From the NCBI RefSeq assembly GCF_000758525.1, contig NZ_CP009241.1, forward strand, positions 372,001 to 436,000: DNA of 64,000 nt, given 5' to 3'. Source of the DNA: Paenibacillus sp. FSL H7-0357 (GTDB taxonomy: Bacteria; Bacillota; Bacilli; Paenibacillales; Paenibacillaceae). The translations under genes and the position numbers were made by a program. Below the pieces are notes generated by a model that saw only the letters and a program-made list of their open reading frames with translations, made no database searches and was not told the DNA's origin. Numbering within the stretch: the stretch's first letter is position 1; every line of letters starts with the position of its first letter. Positions 25,380-34,630 of the stretch are shown piece after piece.

Positions 25380-26330
25380 ATGGATTCAAAGCAGGACAAA
25401 AGCAGGGGACTTCAGGTGATAGTGTATTTGCTCTTTATTGTGTATGCATTATTTACTGTTCAGGTAATTTTGTTCAAAACTATTCCTATAACAAGCATAT
25501 TTGAGGCGGACAATGCCTTAAGAAGTGTGAACTTGATCCCATTCCACACGATTTACGGATTTTTCACAGATGAATCCATCGGCAGCGATAGAATGGTGAC
25601 CAATGTGTTGGGCAATATCGGGATCTTTATCCCCTTAGGCCTTGCCGCAGCTTATATAGGAAAGAGCAGGACCTGGGGATTTAAGGTTGCTTTTGTCTTC
25701 TCGGTTAGTATGGCTTTTGAAATCATTCAATATATCTTTGCGCTGGGAAGCAGTGATATTGATGATATTCTGTTGAACTGTGCCGGAGGTGTGATTGGCA
25801 TAGCCTTGTATAAAGTCCTCTTGAAGATCACTCCTTCCGGAAACCAGCTCCTTGCGGCGATCATTGGATTCTTTTTACTGGCAGGCATTGGCGGAGGTGT
25901 TGTGACGGGGGTGGTGGATCGCAGCTTGCTGCCTTTTGCTGATCAGGAGATGGAATACATAGATGAGAACAAGCAGATCATGACAGGCGTAGATGAGAGT
26001 ACGGCGGATCTGTTCGGCGATTTGACCGCTGCCCAGACTGACGCAATAACCCTATATAACAATCCTAAGTATAGTATGCTGAAGAAAACAGCGGAAACAA
26101 CAGAACCCGGGCAAGAGAATAGTACCATTCCAGTAGGTGCCTCAACCAAAATCATTATCAGGCATTTGGCGTCTGATCAAAATAAGATTATCAGCACCTA
26201 CGAAGAAGGTACGATTTCCAGCCTGGTCTCCATAGTGGAGTCATCTCCAGCCGCCCCTACAGTCAGAGTCTGGTTGGACGGAGACAGCAAACAAGCGGCA
26301 AGGATGCTGCTCGTAAATGTTCTGAAGTGA
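25380..26330 (+). CDS. VanZ-family membrane protein with extracytoplasmic domain
   Basis: 316 residues. A first hydrophobic segment at about 11-34 is followed by a VanZ-like domain with conserved features: VNLIPFHTIY near residue 55, VTNVLGNIGIFIPLGL near residue 73, and an SSDIDDILLNCAGGVIG near residue 125. A last membrane helix lies at about 158-180. The remaining 135 residues are probably outside the cell and have no recognised domain. VanZ proteins are linked to glycopeptide tolerance but the activity is unknown. Confidence 0.85.
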   Translation: MDSKQDKSRGLQVIVYLLFIVYALFTVQVILFKTIPITSIFEADNALRSVNLIPFHTIYGFFTDESIGSDRMVTNVLGNIGIFIPLGLAAAYIGKSRTWGFKVAFVFSVSMAFEIIQYIFALGSSDIDDILLNCAGGVIGIALYKVLLKITPSGNQLLAAIIGFFLLAGIGGGVVTGVVDRSLLPFADQEMEYIDENKQIMTGVDESTADLFGDLTAAQTDAITLYNNPKYSMLKKTAETTEPGQENSTIPVGASTKIIIRHLASDQNKIISTYEEGTISSLVSIVESSPAAPTVRVWLDGDSKQAARMLLVNVLK

Positions 26331-26337
26331 AGTGATA

Positions 26338-26943
26338 TTACCAAGTGTTCCTATCTTCTTGGGCAAGCTGGCCGACAGCTGTAATTTGCACCCGAGGCCA
26401 TAACAACCTCCAGTTCTTGCTGGCGATCCGTTTCTCATAGATAGAGTGCAACTGGCGGTTGGTTATAAAACTCGGAGTGGGTCTGAGCTCCATTTGGATT
26501 ACATCCCGGATGCCATGAGGGGCGGCCAACCTTAAATTACCGTGTTCATCCAGCGAAAGCCCAAGAGCGGTTGCCGTCTCGGGAAATTTGGACATGCCGT
26601 CGACAGAAGAGGTATAGGGCGGAATATCGTTAACCACATGCATTCTCGCCTGGTTTTTGACCGACCAGGGGATGGACGGATCAGCAGCTCGCAGCTGCGC
26701 TTCCCAAGCCTTTTCGGTCTCTTCGCGGGTGTCGCTGCTATCATAATAAATAACATCAATATCTGCCAGCGGTGTTCTTTCCGTAAATCCATGCTGGACA
26801 TCCCAGACTTTAGAGCGGACAAATCCGGCGCAGACCCAGGAATCGGGCAGCATCAGCGCTCGGGCGGCAGATAGAATATTCATCATCCACGGGTCTTCTC
26901 TCACTGCCCGCAGGAGATCTTCCTCGGTATGGATCAGCAACAT
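26338..26943 (-). CDS. Nucleotidyltransferase-family protein (COG3575-like)
   Basis: 201 residues from ATG 26943, chosen because AAAGGAGG lies just before it. The family pattern is visible: WVCAGFVRSKVWD near residue 37, then LADIDVIYYD near residue 58 with the paired acidic residues expected of a nucleotidyltransferase fold, then KNQARMHVVN. The function is unknown. It is convergent with the VanZ gene, with only seven bases between the stop codons and no terminator visible. Confidence 0.82.
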   Translation of the reverse strand: MLLIHTEEDLLRAVREDPWMMNILSAARALMLPDSWVCAGFVRSKVWDVQHGFTERTPLADIDVIYYDSSDTREETEKAWEAQLRAADPSIPWSVKNQARMHVVNDIPPYTSSVDGMSKFPETATALGLSLDEHGNLRLAAPHGIRDVIQMELRPTPSFITNRQLHSIYEKRIASKNWRLLWPRVQITAVGQLAQEDRNTW

Positions 26944-26967
26944 AGGTCCTCCTTTAAATAGTTGCAC

Positions 26968-27354
26968 TAGAGCGTGTCTTCAAACCGCTTCCCCGCCAAA
27001 ATCTGCTGCTGTATGCCCTAAGGAATCATGGGTACAGTAGCATTTTCTGATCACACACGGAGAAAGGCGTTTACGAACGGACCGAGTTGCACTTAATTGG
27101 GGCTTTTAGCCTGTTACAGGAGGAAAACGGACTCCAGCGCAGTTATTTCTCCCTGCTGTCCATTTTTAGATAGAATGCAGAGCAGATAAGGTCGCCTGGG
27201 TCCGCAAAAGAAAATAAACAGCTGTTTTACTCTCCATAGCGCCTCCTGAGTCCGTCCCTCGAGTAAACGAACCCGCTGCGGGCTTTTAGGTCCCCTACTT
27301 TCAATACTAAATCCCTGCTTCCCCAGAGCTCTTCCAGTTTGAAGACATGCACTA
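26968..27354. mobile_element. MITE-like element with 18-base inverted ends
   Basis: The termini 26968-26985 and 27337-27354 are inverted repeats matching at 16 of 18 bases (core GTTTGAAGACA). Each is bounded by TA, consistent with a TA target duplication as made by mariner/IS630-type transposases. The interior of about 350 bases has no credible gene; a weak 83-codon frame on the minus strand (27114-27365) has no ribosome site or family features. This accounts for most of the gap between the nucleotidyltransferase and sensor-kinase genes. Confidence 0.5.
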
Positions 27355-27503
27355 AATAAAAGCAACGGTTTTTTTATCTGATGCCTCTATTATAAGGCCG
27401 AGTTTACAGGCTTGGGTACTCTAACAAGACAATAGGACGGATTGCTATTATGATTTGGCACATCTTATAATGGACCGATAGATTGACCATTGGAGGCGTG
27501 GCA

Positions 27504-29165
27504 TTGGAACATAACTTGACGATATTGCTGCAATTGTTCGAAAGGGCGGCACTGCTGCTGATGTGCCTGTTTGTGTTGACCCGGCTGCCGCGGTTTAAAG
27601 AGATTTTTGTCAAAGGGGCTTACGCTCCGCAGGATCTTGTGATCGTGACGGTGATCTTCAGCCTGTTCGCGATCTTCGGAACATACAGCGGCATTAAAGT
27701 CGACGGCTCACTGGTAAATGTGCGGATTATCGCCATTATGGCCGGCGGGATTCTGTTTGGTCCTTGGGTCGGACTGATTACCGGGATTATATCCGGGGTT
27801 CACCGTTTTCTGATTGATATCGGCGGCGTGACTTCCGTGCCCTGCCTGATTACAAGTGTCACGGCGGGAATTGTCTCCAGCGTCATTTACCGCCGGACTA
27901 CGGCTGACCGCCGCTGGATTGCCGGTATCCTGGCCGGGATGGGCTGCGAAGCACTGACCATGCTGCTTATTCTGGTTATGGCAGATCCTTCATCGCTGGG
28001 TGTGGATATCGTTTCGAAGATCGCTTTTCCGATGATTGTGGGTCAGATCAGTGTCGGCCTTATTGTTATGCTTGTCCAGAGTGTGGAGGGGGAGAAGGAA
28101 CGGATCGCCGCGAAGCAGTCTAAGCTGGCGCTGGATATTGCCAATAAGACGCTGCCGTATTTCCGCAACATCAATCCCCAGTCGCTGCGCACCATTTGCG
28201 GGATTATCAAAGAGGACATCGATGCCGATGCGGTAGCGATCACTGATACCCGCTTCATCCGTGCCTATGTCGGAGTGGGAGAGGAATACTACACCGAGAC
28301 GAACGAGATTATCAGTGAAGAGACGAAAAAGACGCTGAGGGACGGCGAAATTACGATCCGCGATGACGATACTGAATATATGAACCGGGCAATCCGGTCA
28401 CTGATTATCATTCCCCTGAAAGAGAAAGGCGAAGTGACCGGAGCACTTAAAATTTACTATACCAACGCCCATAAAATCACTTACTCGCTGCAGGCAATGG
28501 CGGTAGGGCTGTCGCAGATGATTTCGACGCTGATGGAGGTATCGCGGGTCGAAGGCATTAAGGAGATGGCTAACAAAGCCGAGCTGAAGGCGCTGCAGAC
28601 GAGCATTAATCCCCATTTTCTGTTCAATGCGCTGAACGCGATTAGTTCACTGATCCGGATTAACCCGGATAAGGCACGGGAGCTGATCATCAACCTGTCA
28701 GGCTATATGAGATACAATCTGGAGCTGACCGATGAATTTATTGATATCCGGCGTGAGCTGCAGCAGGTCCAGCAATATGTGGAGATTGAAAAAGCCCGCT
28801 TCGGCAGCCGCCTGGCCGTTGAGTATGATATCGACGAAGTGGAGGTGCGTATTCCCAGCCTGATTATTCAGCCGCTGGTGGAGAATGCGATTGTTCACGG
28901 CATTTTGAAAGTGAAGGGACCGGGCACGGTGACGATTTCGGTAAAAGACCAGGGAGAGACCGTGCGGATCGGCATCGCCGATACCGGAGCAGGCATCGCG
29001 CAGGAGACGATGGAGAAGGTCTACAGCGGAAGCATGCCGGATAACAAAATCGGGCTATATAACGTACATCAGCGGGTAAAGCTGATTTATGGCAAGGGTC
29101 TGATCATTCACCGGCTGGATAAAGGGACGGAAATTTATTTCGACGTCACAAAGGAGAAGCGATGA
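27504..29165 (+). CDS. LytS/YpdA-type sensor histidine kinase
   Basis: 553 residues from TTG 27504, seven bases after GGAGG; the GTG at 27498 is too close to that site. The order is: a 5TM LYT receptor domain about 1-195, a GAF-type domain about 210-340, and a LytS-class kinase region with the phospho-accepting histidine at about 371 ([14 protein letters not shown]) and an ATPase domain ([20 protein letters not shown]). It sits in the membrane and phosphorylates the LytTR regulator encoded four bases inside its end. Context suggests pyruvate or a related acid as the signal. Confidence 0.92.
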   Translation: MEHNLTILLQLFERAALLLMCLFVLTRLPRFKEIFVKGAYAPQDLVIVTVIFSLFAIFGTYSGIKVDGSLVNVRIIAIMAGGILFGPWVGLITGIISGVHRFLIDIGGVTSVPCLITSVTAGIVSSVIYRRTTADRRWIAGILAGMGCEALTMLLILVMADPSSLGVDIVSKIAFPMIVGQISVGLIVMLVQSVEGEKERIAAKQSKLALDIANKTLPYFRNINPQSLRTICGIIKEDIDADAVAITDTRFIRAYVGVGEEYYTETNEIISEETKKTLRDGEITIRDDDTEYMNRAIRSLIIIPLKEKGEVTGALKIYYTNAHKITYSLQAMAVGLSQMISTLMEVSRVEGIKEMANKAELKALQTSINPHFLFNALNAISSLIRINPDKARELIINLSGYMRYNLELTDEFIDIRRELQQVQQYVEIEKARFGSRLAVEYDIDEVEVRIPSLIIQPLVENAIVHGILKVKGPGTVTISVKDQGETVRIGIADTGAGIAQETMEKVYSGSMPDNKIGLYNVHQRVKLIYGKGLIIHRLDKGTEIYFDVTKEKR

Positions 29166-29890
29166 AAGCGATAATTGTAGAGGATGAAGTGCTGGCAAGG
29201 AGTGAGCTTGCCTTTCTGATCGGAGCACACAGCGATATAGTGATCACCGCCGAGTTTGAGGACGGACTGGATGCGCTGAAATTTCTGCAGGCTGAGGAAG
29301 TCGATGTGATTTTTCTGGATATCAATATTCCGTCCATCGACGGCGTGCTGCTGGCCCAGAATATCAGCAGGTTCTCGGTCAAACCCTATATAGTATTTAT
29401 CACTGCCTACAAGGAGCATGCCGCCGACGCTTTCGAGATTGAAGCATTCGACTATATTCTGAAGCCCTACAGTGAATCGCGGATGAAAGCCATGCTGAAC
29501 AAGCTGGAAGCGGCATTCGCGGCGCGTAGCCGTCCCAGAGAAGAAGGGCATCTTGCGGTCAGCAACAAGGTCAATCTGTGGAAAAACGAGAAGATCATCG
29601 TTGTCGATGCCGACGAGATTTATTATGCTTCAGCGCAGGAGAAGACAACGAGCGTAATGACTAAGGGAGAGGAATACAGTATGGCTCTGAGCATCAGCGA
29701 GTTCCACAGCCGGCTGCCGCAGGACAGCTTCTTCCGCTGCCACCGGTCCTATCTTGTGAATCTGTCCAAGATCAAGGAAATTATCCCTTGGTTCAATAAT
29801 ACGTATCTGCTCCGGCTTCGTGATCTGGATTTTGAAGTGCCGGTAAGCCGCAGCAAGGTCAAGGAATTCAGGCAGATCATGCGCCTGTAG
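29162..29890 (+). CDS. LytTR-family response regulator, YpdB-like
   Basis: 242 residues. The receiver domain has acidic residues EDE at 7-9 and the phospho-acceptor Asp 53 ([12 protein letters not shown]). A LytTR DNA-binding domain follows at about 135-240 ([19 protein letters not shown] ... [15 protein letters not shown]). ATG 29162 overlaps the kinase stop. LytTR regulators bind tandem ten-base repeats about two helical turns apart. Exactly such a pair lies directly downstream, before the MFS gene. Confidence 0.93.
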   Translation: MKAIIVEDEVLARSELAFLIGAHSDIVITAEFEDGLDALKFLQAEEVDVIFLDINIPSIDGVLLAQNISRFSVKPYIVFITAYKEHAADAFEIEAFDYILKPYSESRMKAMLNKLEAAFAARSRPREEGHLAVSNKVNLWKNEKIIVVDADEIYYASAQEKTTSVMTKGEEYSMALSISEFHSRLPQDSFFRCHRSYLVNLSKIKEIIPWFNNTYLLRLRDLDFEVPVSRSKVKEFRQIMRL

Positions 29891-29891
29891 C

Positions 29892-29922
29892 GGCATTTCA
29901 TTCCCGCATTCGGTCATCTCAT
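29892..29922 (+). promoter_or_regulatory. LytTR tandem binding site before the MFS gene
   Basis: GGCATTTCAT at 29892-29901 and GTCATCTCAT at 29913-29922 are separated by 11 bases. This matches, in sequence and spacing, the YpdB site described at the yhjX promoter of Escherichia coli. A -10 (TACAAT, 29955-29960) without a good -35 follows at activator distance. Confidence 0.75.
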
Positions 29923-30014
29923 TCCCGATTTCTCTCAAGAAAGCGTTGTTTCGCTACAATAAAGGAGCAAAGAAAGCCCTTGCAGCGACAATAGAGAGAA
30001 AGAAGGAATGACTC

Positions 30015-31283
30015 ATGACTACGGCTAAATCTGGCAGCAAGCGCTGGATGATCGTGCTGGGTACAGTGATTATGCAAATGGGACTGGGCACAATCTACAC
30101 GTGGAGCCTGTTTAATGCGCAGCTTGTCAGCAAATTCGGCTTTGAGCTCAGCGCTGTTTCGATAACTTTTTCCATTACGAGCTTTGCCCTTGCCTTCGCA
30201 ACCTTGTTTGCCGGGAAACTGCAGGACCGGTTTGGCCTCCGCAAGCTGACCGCTTCCGCTGGGATTATGCTGGGACTTGGTCTGATGCTTAGCTCGCAGG
30301 CCAACTCCCTCCTGATGTTCTACCTGCTGGCCGGCGTAGTCGTGGGTTATGCCGATGGTACGGCCTATATTACTTCGTTATCCAATCTGATTAAGTGGTT
30401 CCCTAAACATAAAGGCTTGATCTCCGGCGTATCGGTCGGCGCCTACGGAACCGGCAGTCTGATCTTCAAATATATCAACGGCAGCCTGATCGAGTCGGCA
30501 GGCGTATCGAATACCTTCCTGTATTGGGGCTTGGCCGTTATGATCATGGTTGTCGCGGGTTCGCTACTGGTCAGGGAAGCTCCTGTGGCTGCTCCGGCAC
30601 TGGCACAAGCAAACAGCAGAGGGACGGATTCCTCTGCCGCAACAATTCCGGCTGCAGTGAAAGACTATACCGTCAAAGAAATGCTGCGCACCAAGGAAGC
30701 GTACCTGCTGTTCGTAATTTTCTTCACCGCCTGCATGAGCGGCCTCTACCTGATTGGCATTGTTAAGGATATCGGGGTGCAGCTGGCGGGTCTGGATATC
30801 GCTACAGCGGCCAATGCCGTTGCGATGATCGCGATCTTCAATACTGCAGGGCGCCTGATTCTTGGAGCGTTGTCCGACCGTATGAGCCGATTGAAGCTGG
30901 TCAGTGCCACACTTCTGGTCACAGCCCTAGCGATGCTAACCTTAAGCTATGCGACCTTGAGCTACGGCTTGTTCTTCGCTTGTGTGGCCACCATTGCTTT
31001 CTGCTTCGGGGGCAACATTACGGTGTTCCCGGCGATTGTCAGTGACTTCTTCGGCCTTAAGAACCATAGCAAGAACTATGGCATTGTCTATCAGGGCTTC
31101 GGAATCGGGGCGTTGTCCGGCTCGTTCATCGCCGCTTCTCTCGGCGGGTTCAAGCCTACCTTCATCGTCATCGGCGCACTTTGTATTGTAGCCTGTCTTC
31201 TGGCGGTTTCCTTAAAGCCTCCGGTGCAGAGACAGGCAAGAGAAAAGGGAATGAGCCTGAAGCCTTCACGGCATACGGCTTAA
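30015..31283 (+). CDS. OFA-type major facilitator transporter, YhjX-like
   Basis: 422 residues with about 12 membrane segments. It carries the oxalate/formate-antiporter family opening (GLGTIYTWSLFNAQL near residue 23) and the MFS loop motif GKLQDRFGLRK near residue 69. It probably moves a small carboxylate; its homologue context (LytS/LytTR kinase pair and tandem repeats) points to pyruvate, by analogy with YpdAB-YhjX. It has its own promoter region and a terminator downstream. Confidence 0.88.
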   Translation: MTTAKSGSKRWMIVLGTVIMQMGLGTIYTWSLFNAQLVSKFGFELSAVSITFSITSFALAFATLFAGKLQDRFGLRKLTASAGIMLGLGLMLSSQANSLLMFYLLAGVVVGYADGTAYITSLSNLIKWFPKHKGLISGVSVGAYGTGSLIFKYINGSLIESAGVSNTFLYWGLAVMIMVVAGSLLVREAPVAAPALAQANSRGTDSSAATIPAAVKDYTVKEMLRTKEAYLLFVIFFTACMSGLYLIGIVKDIGVQLAGLDIATAANAVAMIAIFNTAGRLILGALSDRMSRLKLVSATLLVTALAMLTLSYATLSYGLFFACVATIAFCFGGNITVFPAIVSDFFGLKNHSKNYGIVYQGFGIGALSGSFIAASLGGFKPTFIVIGALCIVACLLAVSLKPPVQRQAREKGMSLKPSRHTA

Positions 31284-31338
31284 CCATATACAAACATGTT
31301 GGCTTAAGAAGTATACAGACAAAGAGAATAGTTATTCG

Positions 31339-31391
31339 AAAAAGAGATATCCCGGCCTTTCGTGCAAACGGCTGGCGGATATCTCTTTTTT
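31339..31391 (+). terminator. Terminator after the MFS gene
   Basis: A stem AAAAAGAGATATCC/GGATATCTCTTTTT with an internal GC-rich loop and a T tail lies about 55 bases after the MFS stop codon. Confidence 0.85.
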
Positions 31392-31568
31392 GTATACTCA
31401 TGGTTCAGTAAGAGGACTGTGTTGCCGCTGCTCGAAATGTATAGGATGGAAAATAGTTCGGGGCGTACAGAAAATAATTCAGGCATAGGCACTTTTTGCA
31501 GGGCGCAAGTGTTATAGAGATATACAAGTAAGGAGGTGCTGGCAACGTCACAGGAGCATTTAAGGGAT

Positions 31569-32147
31569 ATGAAACAGGTGGAGGCTGTAATCGAACAAGT
31601 TCAAAAGGGGGACCGGGAGCAATATGCCTGCATTGTCGAGATTTTTCAGCAGCCAATATACCGTTATTGCTGCCGTCTGCTCGGGAACAGGCAGGATGCG
31701 GAGGATGCTGTTCAGGACATTTTGGTAAAGGCCTATCAATCAATCAGAGGGTACAAGCCTGAAGTAAGCTTCTCCGCCTGGCTCTACCGGATTGCCGGCA
31801 ATCATTGTCTTAATTTGCTGCGCCGACGCCGGCTGCAGGGGCATATTCTGCGGATCTTCCGGCCGGAGACGGTAGCTGCGAGCGCGGAGCAACAGATGGA
31901 AGCGCGGCTGTTTAGCCCTGCTCTGGAGTTAGCGCTGCTGCAGCTGTCACTGGAGGAGCGGAATATTCTTGTGCTGCGGGTGTTTGAGGAGCTGACTTTT
32001 CAGGAGATGGGCCACATTCTGAACAGCAGTCCTAATGCGCTGCATAAGCGGATGGAACGGATTAAACGGAAAGTCAGGGAATTTATGCAGACAGAGGAGG
32101 GGATCTCTTGGAACGAACCGGAATCCATAATGAGTACCAAGATATAA
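31569..32147 (+). CDS. ECF-type RNA polymerase sigma factor
   Basis: About 192 residues from ATG 31569. GTG 31536 is in frame and would add 11 residues, but its AAGGAGG site abuts it. Region 2 is visible (YRYCCRLLGNRQDAEDAVQDILVKAYQSI) near residue 30, and region 4 (ERNILVLRVFEELTFQEMGHILNSS) near residue 130. It directs transcription of a stress regulon. The gene overlaps its downstream neighbour by 40 bases, as sigma/anti-sigma pairs often do. Confidence 0.9.
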   Translation: MKQVEAVIEQVQKGDREQYACIVEIFQQPIYRYCCRLLGNRQDAEDAVQDILVKAYQSIRGYKPEVSFSAWLYRIAGNHCLNLLRRRRLQGHILRIFRPETVAASAEQQMEARLFSPALELALLQLSLEERNILVLRVFEELTFQEMGHILNSSPNALHKRMERIKRKVREFMQTEEGISWNEPESIMSTKI

Positions 32148-33097
32148 CAGCGGCAGCAGCTTCTGGGCAGCAGCTTCACACCATTGAGGTGACAGACAAG
32201 GTGATGGCCCGCATTCGGACACTGGATCAGAAGTCAGATCAGAAGCAAGGTCCGCGTGGCATCCGATTTGCCGGCAAAACTGCGGCTACTTCAGGAATGC
32301 TGGTTATGCTGCTGCTGATTACCGTAACGGCTTATGCCGCTACGGAATACATTCAGATCCGTAATAAGGCAGGCGAGGTTAAGGTGCAGCATCAGGCAAC
32401 GGATCCGAATTGGGGAAAGGCTGCTCCTGCACCGTACTATCAATATATGCATAAGCTGATGGATTTCGCGGAGCCGGGAGAGCTGATTGCTTATTTCTTC
32501 AGAGGAGAAGCCCTTCCAGAAGGAGCAGTATCCGCTCTGCAGTTTAAGTCTAAGGATCTGGAGCTGAATGATTATCCGGCATTCCTTGCAGAGATGAACA
32601 AGCTGAACATGCCGATACTCCCCAAGGAAGCTAAGGGTTATACTTTTACAAAGGGAAAGATCTCTCCCCTAGGGCCATCCGATGCAGAGATCAGTAGTAA
32701 TCCGCTTTACCGTCAGACTCTTAACGAGTTGATTGCCGAGGCGAGGCAGAATACCGACCGGAATCTGTTTATGAAGATCTTGCCGTGGACTAAAGCGGGC
32801 TGGTTCGAAGGCGTGTATACGAAGCAGGGAGCAAACATTAGTATTAGTGCAACCCCGCTGTATGGCGGCTATGTTCAATTTATGCAAGATGATGATGCTG
32901 CCGCGGAGAAGCTGGAGGTAGCAGGCAGGGAGGTTGTCTACAACCGAGTTGTCAAGCCGTATGTAAGCTATCATTACCTAAGTTGGTACAACGAGAAACA
33001 GGATGCGTATTACACAGTTAGTACCTACGGCAACCGGACGTTGACTAAGGAGCAGCTGCTGGAGCTGGCAGCGGAGTTACTCCAGGGAGGGTTATAG
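32108..33097 (+). CDS. Probable anti-sigma or sigma-associated membrane protein
   Basis: 329 residues from TTG 32108 behind GGAGGGGATCTC. A cytoplasmic N-terminal part of about 60 residues is followed by one membrane helix at about 63-80 (SGMLVMLLLITVTAYAA), then an extracytoplasmic domain of about 245 residues without a recognised family. The architecture and the overlap with the sigma gene suggest an anti-sigma factor. No zinc-binding HxxxCxxC motif is present, so it would be an atypical one. Confidence 0.65.
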   Translation: MERTGIHNEYQDITAAAASGQQLHTIEVTDKVMARIRTLDQKSDQKQGPRGIRFAGKTAATSGMLVMLLLITVTAYAATEYIQIRNKAGEVKVQHQATDPNWGKAAPAPYYQYMHKLMDFAEPGELIAYFFRGEALPEGAVSALQFKSKDLELNDYPAFLAEMNKLNMPILPKEAKGYTFTKGKISPLGPSDAEISSNPLYRQTLNELIAEARQNTDRNLFMKILPWTKAGWFEGVYTKQGANISISATPLYGGYVQFMQDDDAAAEKLEVAGREVVYNRVVKPYVSYHYLSWYNEKQDAYYTVSTYGNRTLTKEQLLELAAELLQGGL

Positions 33098-33179
33098 GCA
33101 GGCAATTCTGACGGGTTACCTTTTGTACCAAGATAAATCTGGAAATAATTGCTTATTCGATTCATCAGTTATAACAATA

Positions 33180-33224
33180 AAACAGGCATCCGGTTGGGCG
33201 TGCTCGCTCTCCGGATGCCTGTTT
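33180..33224. terminator. Bidirectional terminator
   Basis: A 14-base-pair perfect stem (AAACAGGCATCCGG and its complement) with a 17-base loop lies between the convergent anti-sigma-like gene and odhB. Confidence 0.88.
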
Positions 33225-33262
33225 GTCTATGGGCTGAAGGAGTGAAGGCTGCTACTGGAGGG

Positions 33263-34576
33263 TTACCCTTCCAGCAGCAACGCTTCCGGATCCTCCAGCA
33301 GTTCCTTGACCTTGACGAGGAAGCTTACCGCTTCGGAGCCGTCCACGATGCGGTGATCGTAGGAAAGCGCGATGTACATCATCGGGCGGTTGGCGCTTCT
33401 TTCTTCGTCCAGGGCGATCGGACGGAGCTGGATCTTGTGCATGCCGAGAATACCAACCTGCGGCGTATTGAGAATCGGCGTGGACAAGAGTGAGCCGAAC
33501 ACGCCGCCATTGGTAATGGTGAACGTGCCGCCCTGCAGCTCCTGCAGGCTGAGCGTATTGGCGCGTGCTTTGGAGGCGAGCTCGCCGATCCGCCGTTCGA
33601 TCTCAGGGAAGCTGAGCCGGTCCGCATCGCGGACGACCGGCACAACCAGCCCTTCCTTGGCAGCGACGGCGATGCCGATGTCATAATATTTCTTGAGCAG
33701 CAGATCTTCGCCGTCGATCTCGGCATTCAGCAGTGGATAGGCTTTGAGCGCGCCGATCACAGCCTTGGTGAAGAAGGACATGAAGCCCAGTCCGACTTCA
33801 TGCTTCTCTTTGAAGGCATCCTTGCGGCGCTTGCGGATGTCGAGGATGGCGGTCATGTCCACCTCGTTGAAGGTGGTCAGCATGGCCGCGGTCTGCTGCG
33901 CTTCGACCAGGCGGCTGGCGATCGTCAGCCGTCTGCGCGACATGCGCTTGCGCTCCACGGCCTTGCCGTCCTCTTGCTGCGGCGCTTTGCCCGCCGCAGC
34001 TTTGGCAGGCTCCGGCTTGGCCTGCGGCGCCGGAGACACGGGCACAGCGGCCCCTGGGCCGGCTGCGCCATGGTCCTTCACATCGGCCTGGCCAATCCGG
34101 CCGATAGGGTCGCGGGCACTGACCTCGCCGAGGTCGATGCCCCGCTCCCGCGCGAGCTTGCGCGCCCCCGGCGAAGCCAGGGCCGCATTGCCTGCCGCAC
34201 CTTCGGGTGCGGCGGCAGGAACGGCAGCGTCCGAAGGCGCTGCCACAGGTGCGGCAGCGGCAGGTGCAACGCTGCCTGTAGCAGGTGCCGCCTCGGGCTT
34301 GCCGCCCGCAGCGGCCTGCGGCGCACTTCCGGCAGCAGCGTCTGCGCTGCCGATCACGCCGATAGCCTCGCCAACGGCTACATTCTCGCCGGCCTGGCGC
34401 AGGATGGAGGAGATGACGCCGTCCTCCTCCGCGCTGATTTCAAGATTGACCTTGTCGGTTTCAAGCTCAGCAAGCACATCCCCCTGGCCGACAGTATCGC
34501 CCTCTTTAACCAGCCATTTGTAGATCGTTCCTTCGGAAATGGATTCGCCCAGATCGGGTACTTTAATTTCGGACAC
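33263..34576 (-). CDS. odhB: 2-oxoglutarate dehydrogenase E2, dihydrolipoyl succinyltransferase
   Basis: 437 residues. The lipoyl domain is at 1-80 with the lipoyl-lysine in [12 protein letters not shown] (Lys 42). An alanine/proline-rich linker follows, then an E3/E1-binding domain about 135-175 ([19 protein letters not shown]), a second linker, and the catalytic domain with the active-site SYDHRIVDG (His about 408, Asp about 412). It transfers the succinyl group to CoA in the cytoplasmic 2-oxoglutarate dehydrogenase complex of the TCA cycle. It follows odhA by 54 bases in the same operon. Confidence 0.97.
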   Translation of the reverse strand: MSEIKVPDLGESISEGTIYKWLVKEGDTVGQGDVLAELETDKVNLEISAEEDGVISSILRQAGENVAVGEAIGVIGSADAAAGSAPQAAAGGKPEAAPATGSVAPAAAAPVAAPSDAAVPAAAPEGAAGNAALASPGARKLARERGIDLGEVSARDPIGRIGQADVKDHGAAGPGAAVPVSPAPQAKPEPAKAAAGKAPQQEDGKAVERKRMSRRRLTIASRLVEAQQTAAMLTTFNEVDMTAILDIRKRRKDAFKEKHEVGLGFMSFFTKAVIGALKAYPLLNAEIDGEDLLLKKYYDIGIAVAAKEGLVVPVVRDADRLSFPEIERRIGELASKARANTLSLQELQGGTFTITNGGVFGSLLSTPILNTPQVGILGMHKIQLRPIALDEERSANRPMMYIALSYDHRIVDGSEAVSFLVKVKELLEDPEALLLEG

Positions 34577-34630
34577 AGGCCCTTACCTCCCCAAATATAA
34601 TAGTTAACGTTATCGTGACACCGTCCCCTT

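Noticed and set aside
27114..27365. An 83-codon minus-strand frame within the MITE-like element
   Set aside because: No ribosome site, no hydrophobic or domain pattern, and it crosses one inverted end.
33744..34600. Long open frames opposite odhB on the plus strand
   Set aside because: They are GC-rich shadows of the alanine/proline-rich odhB coding strand, with no family features or ribosome sites.
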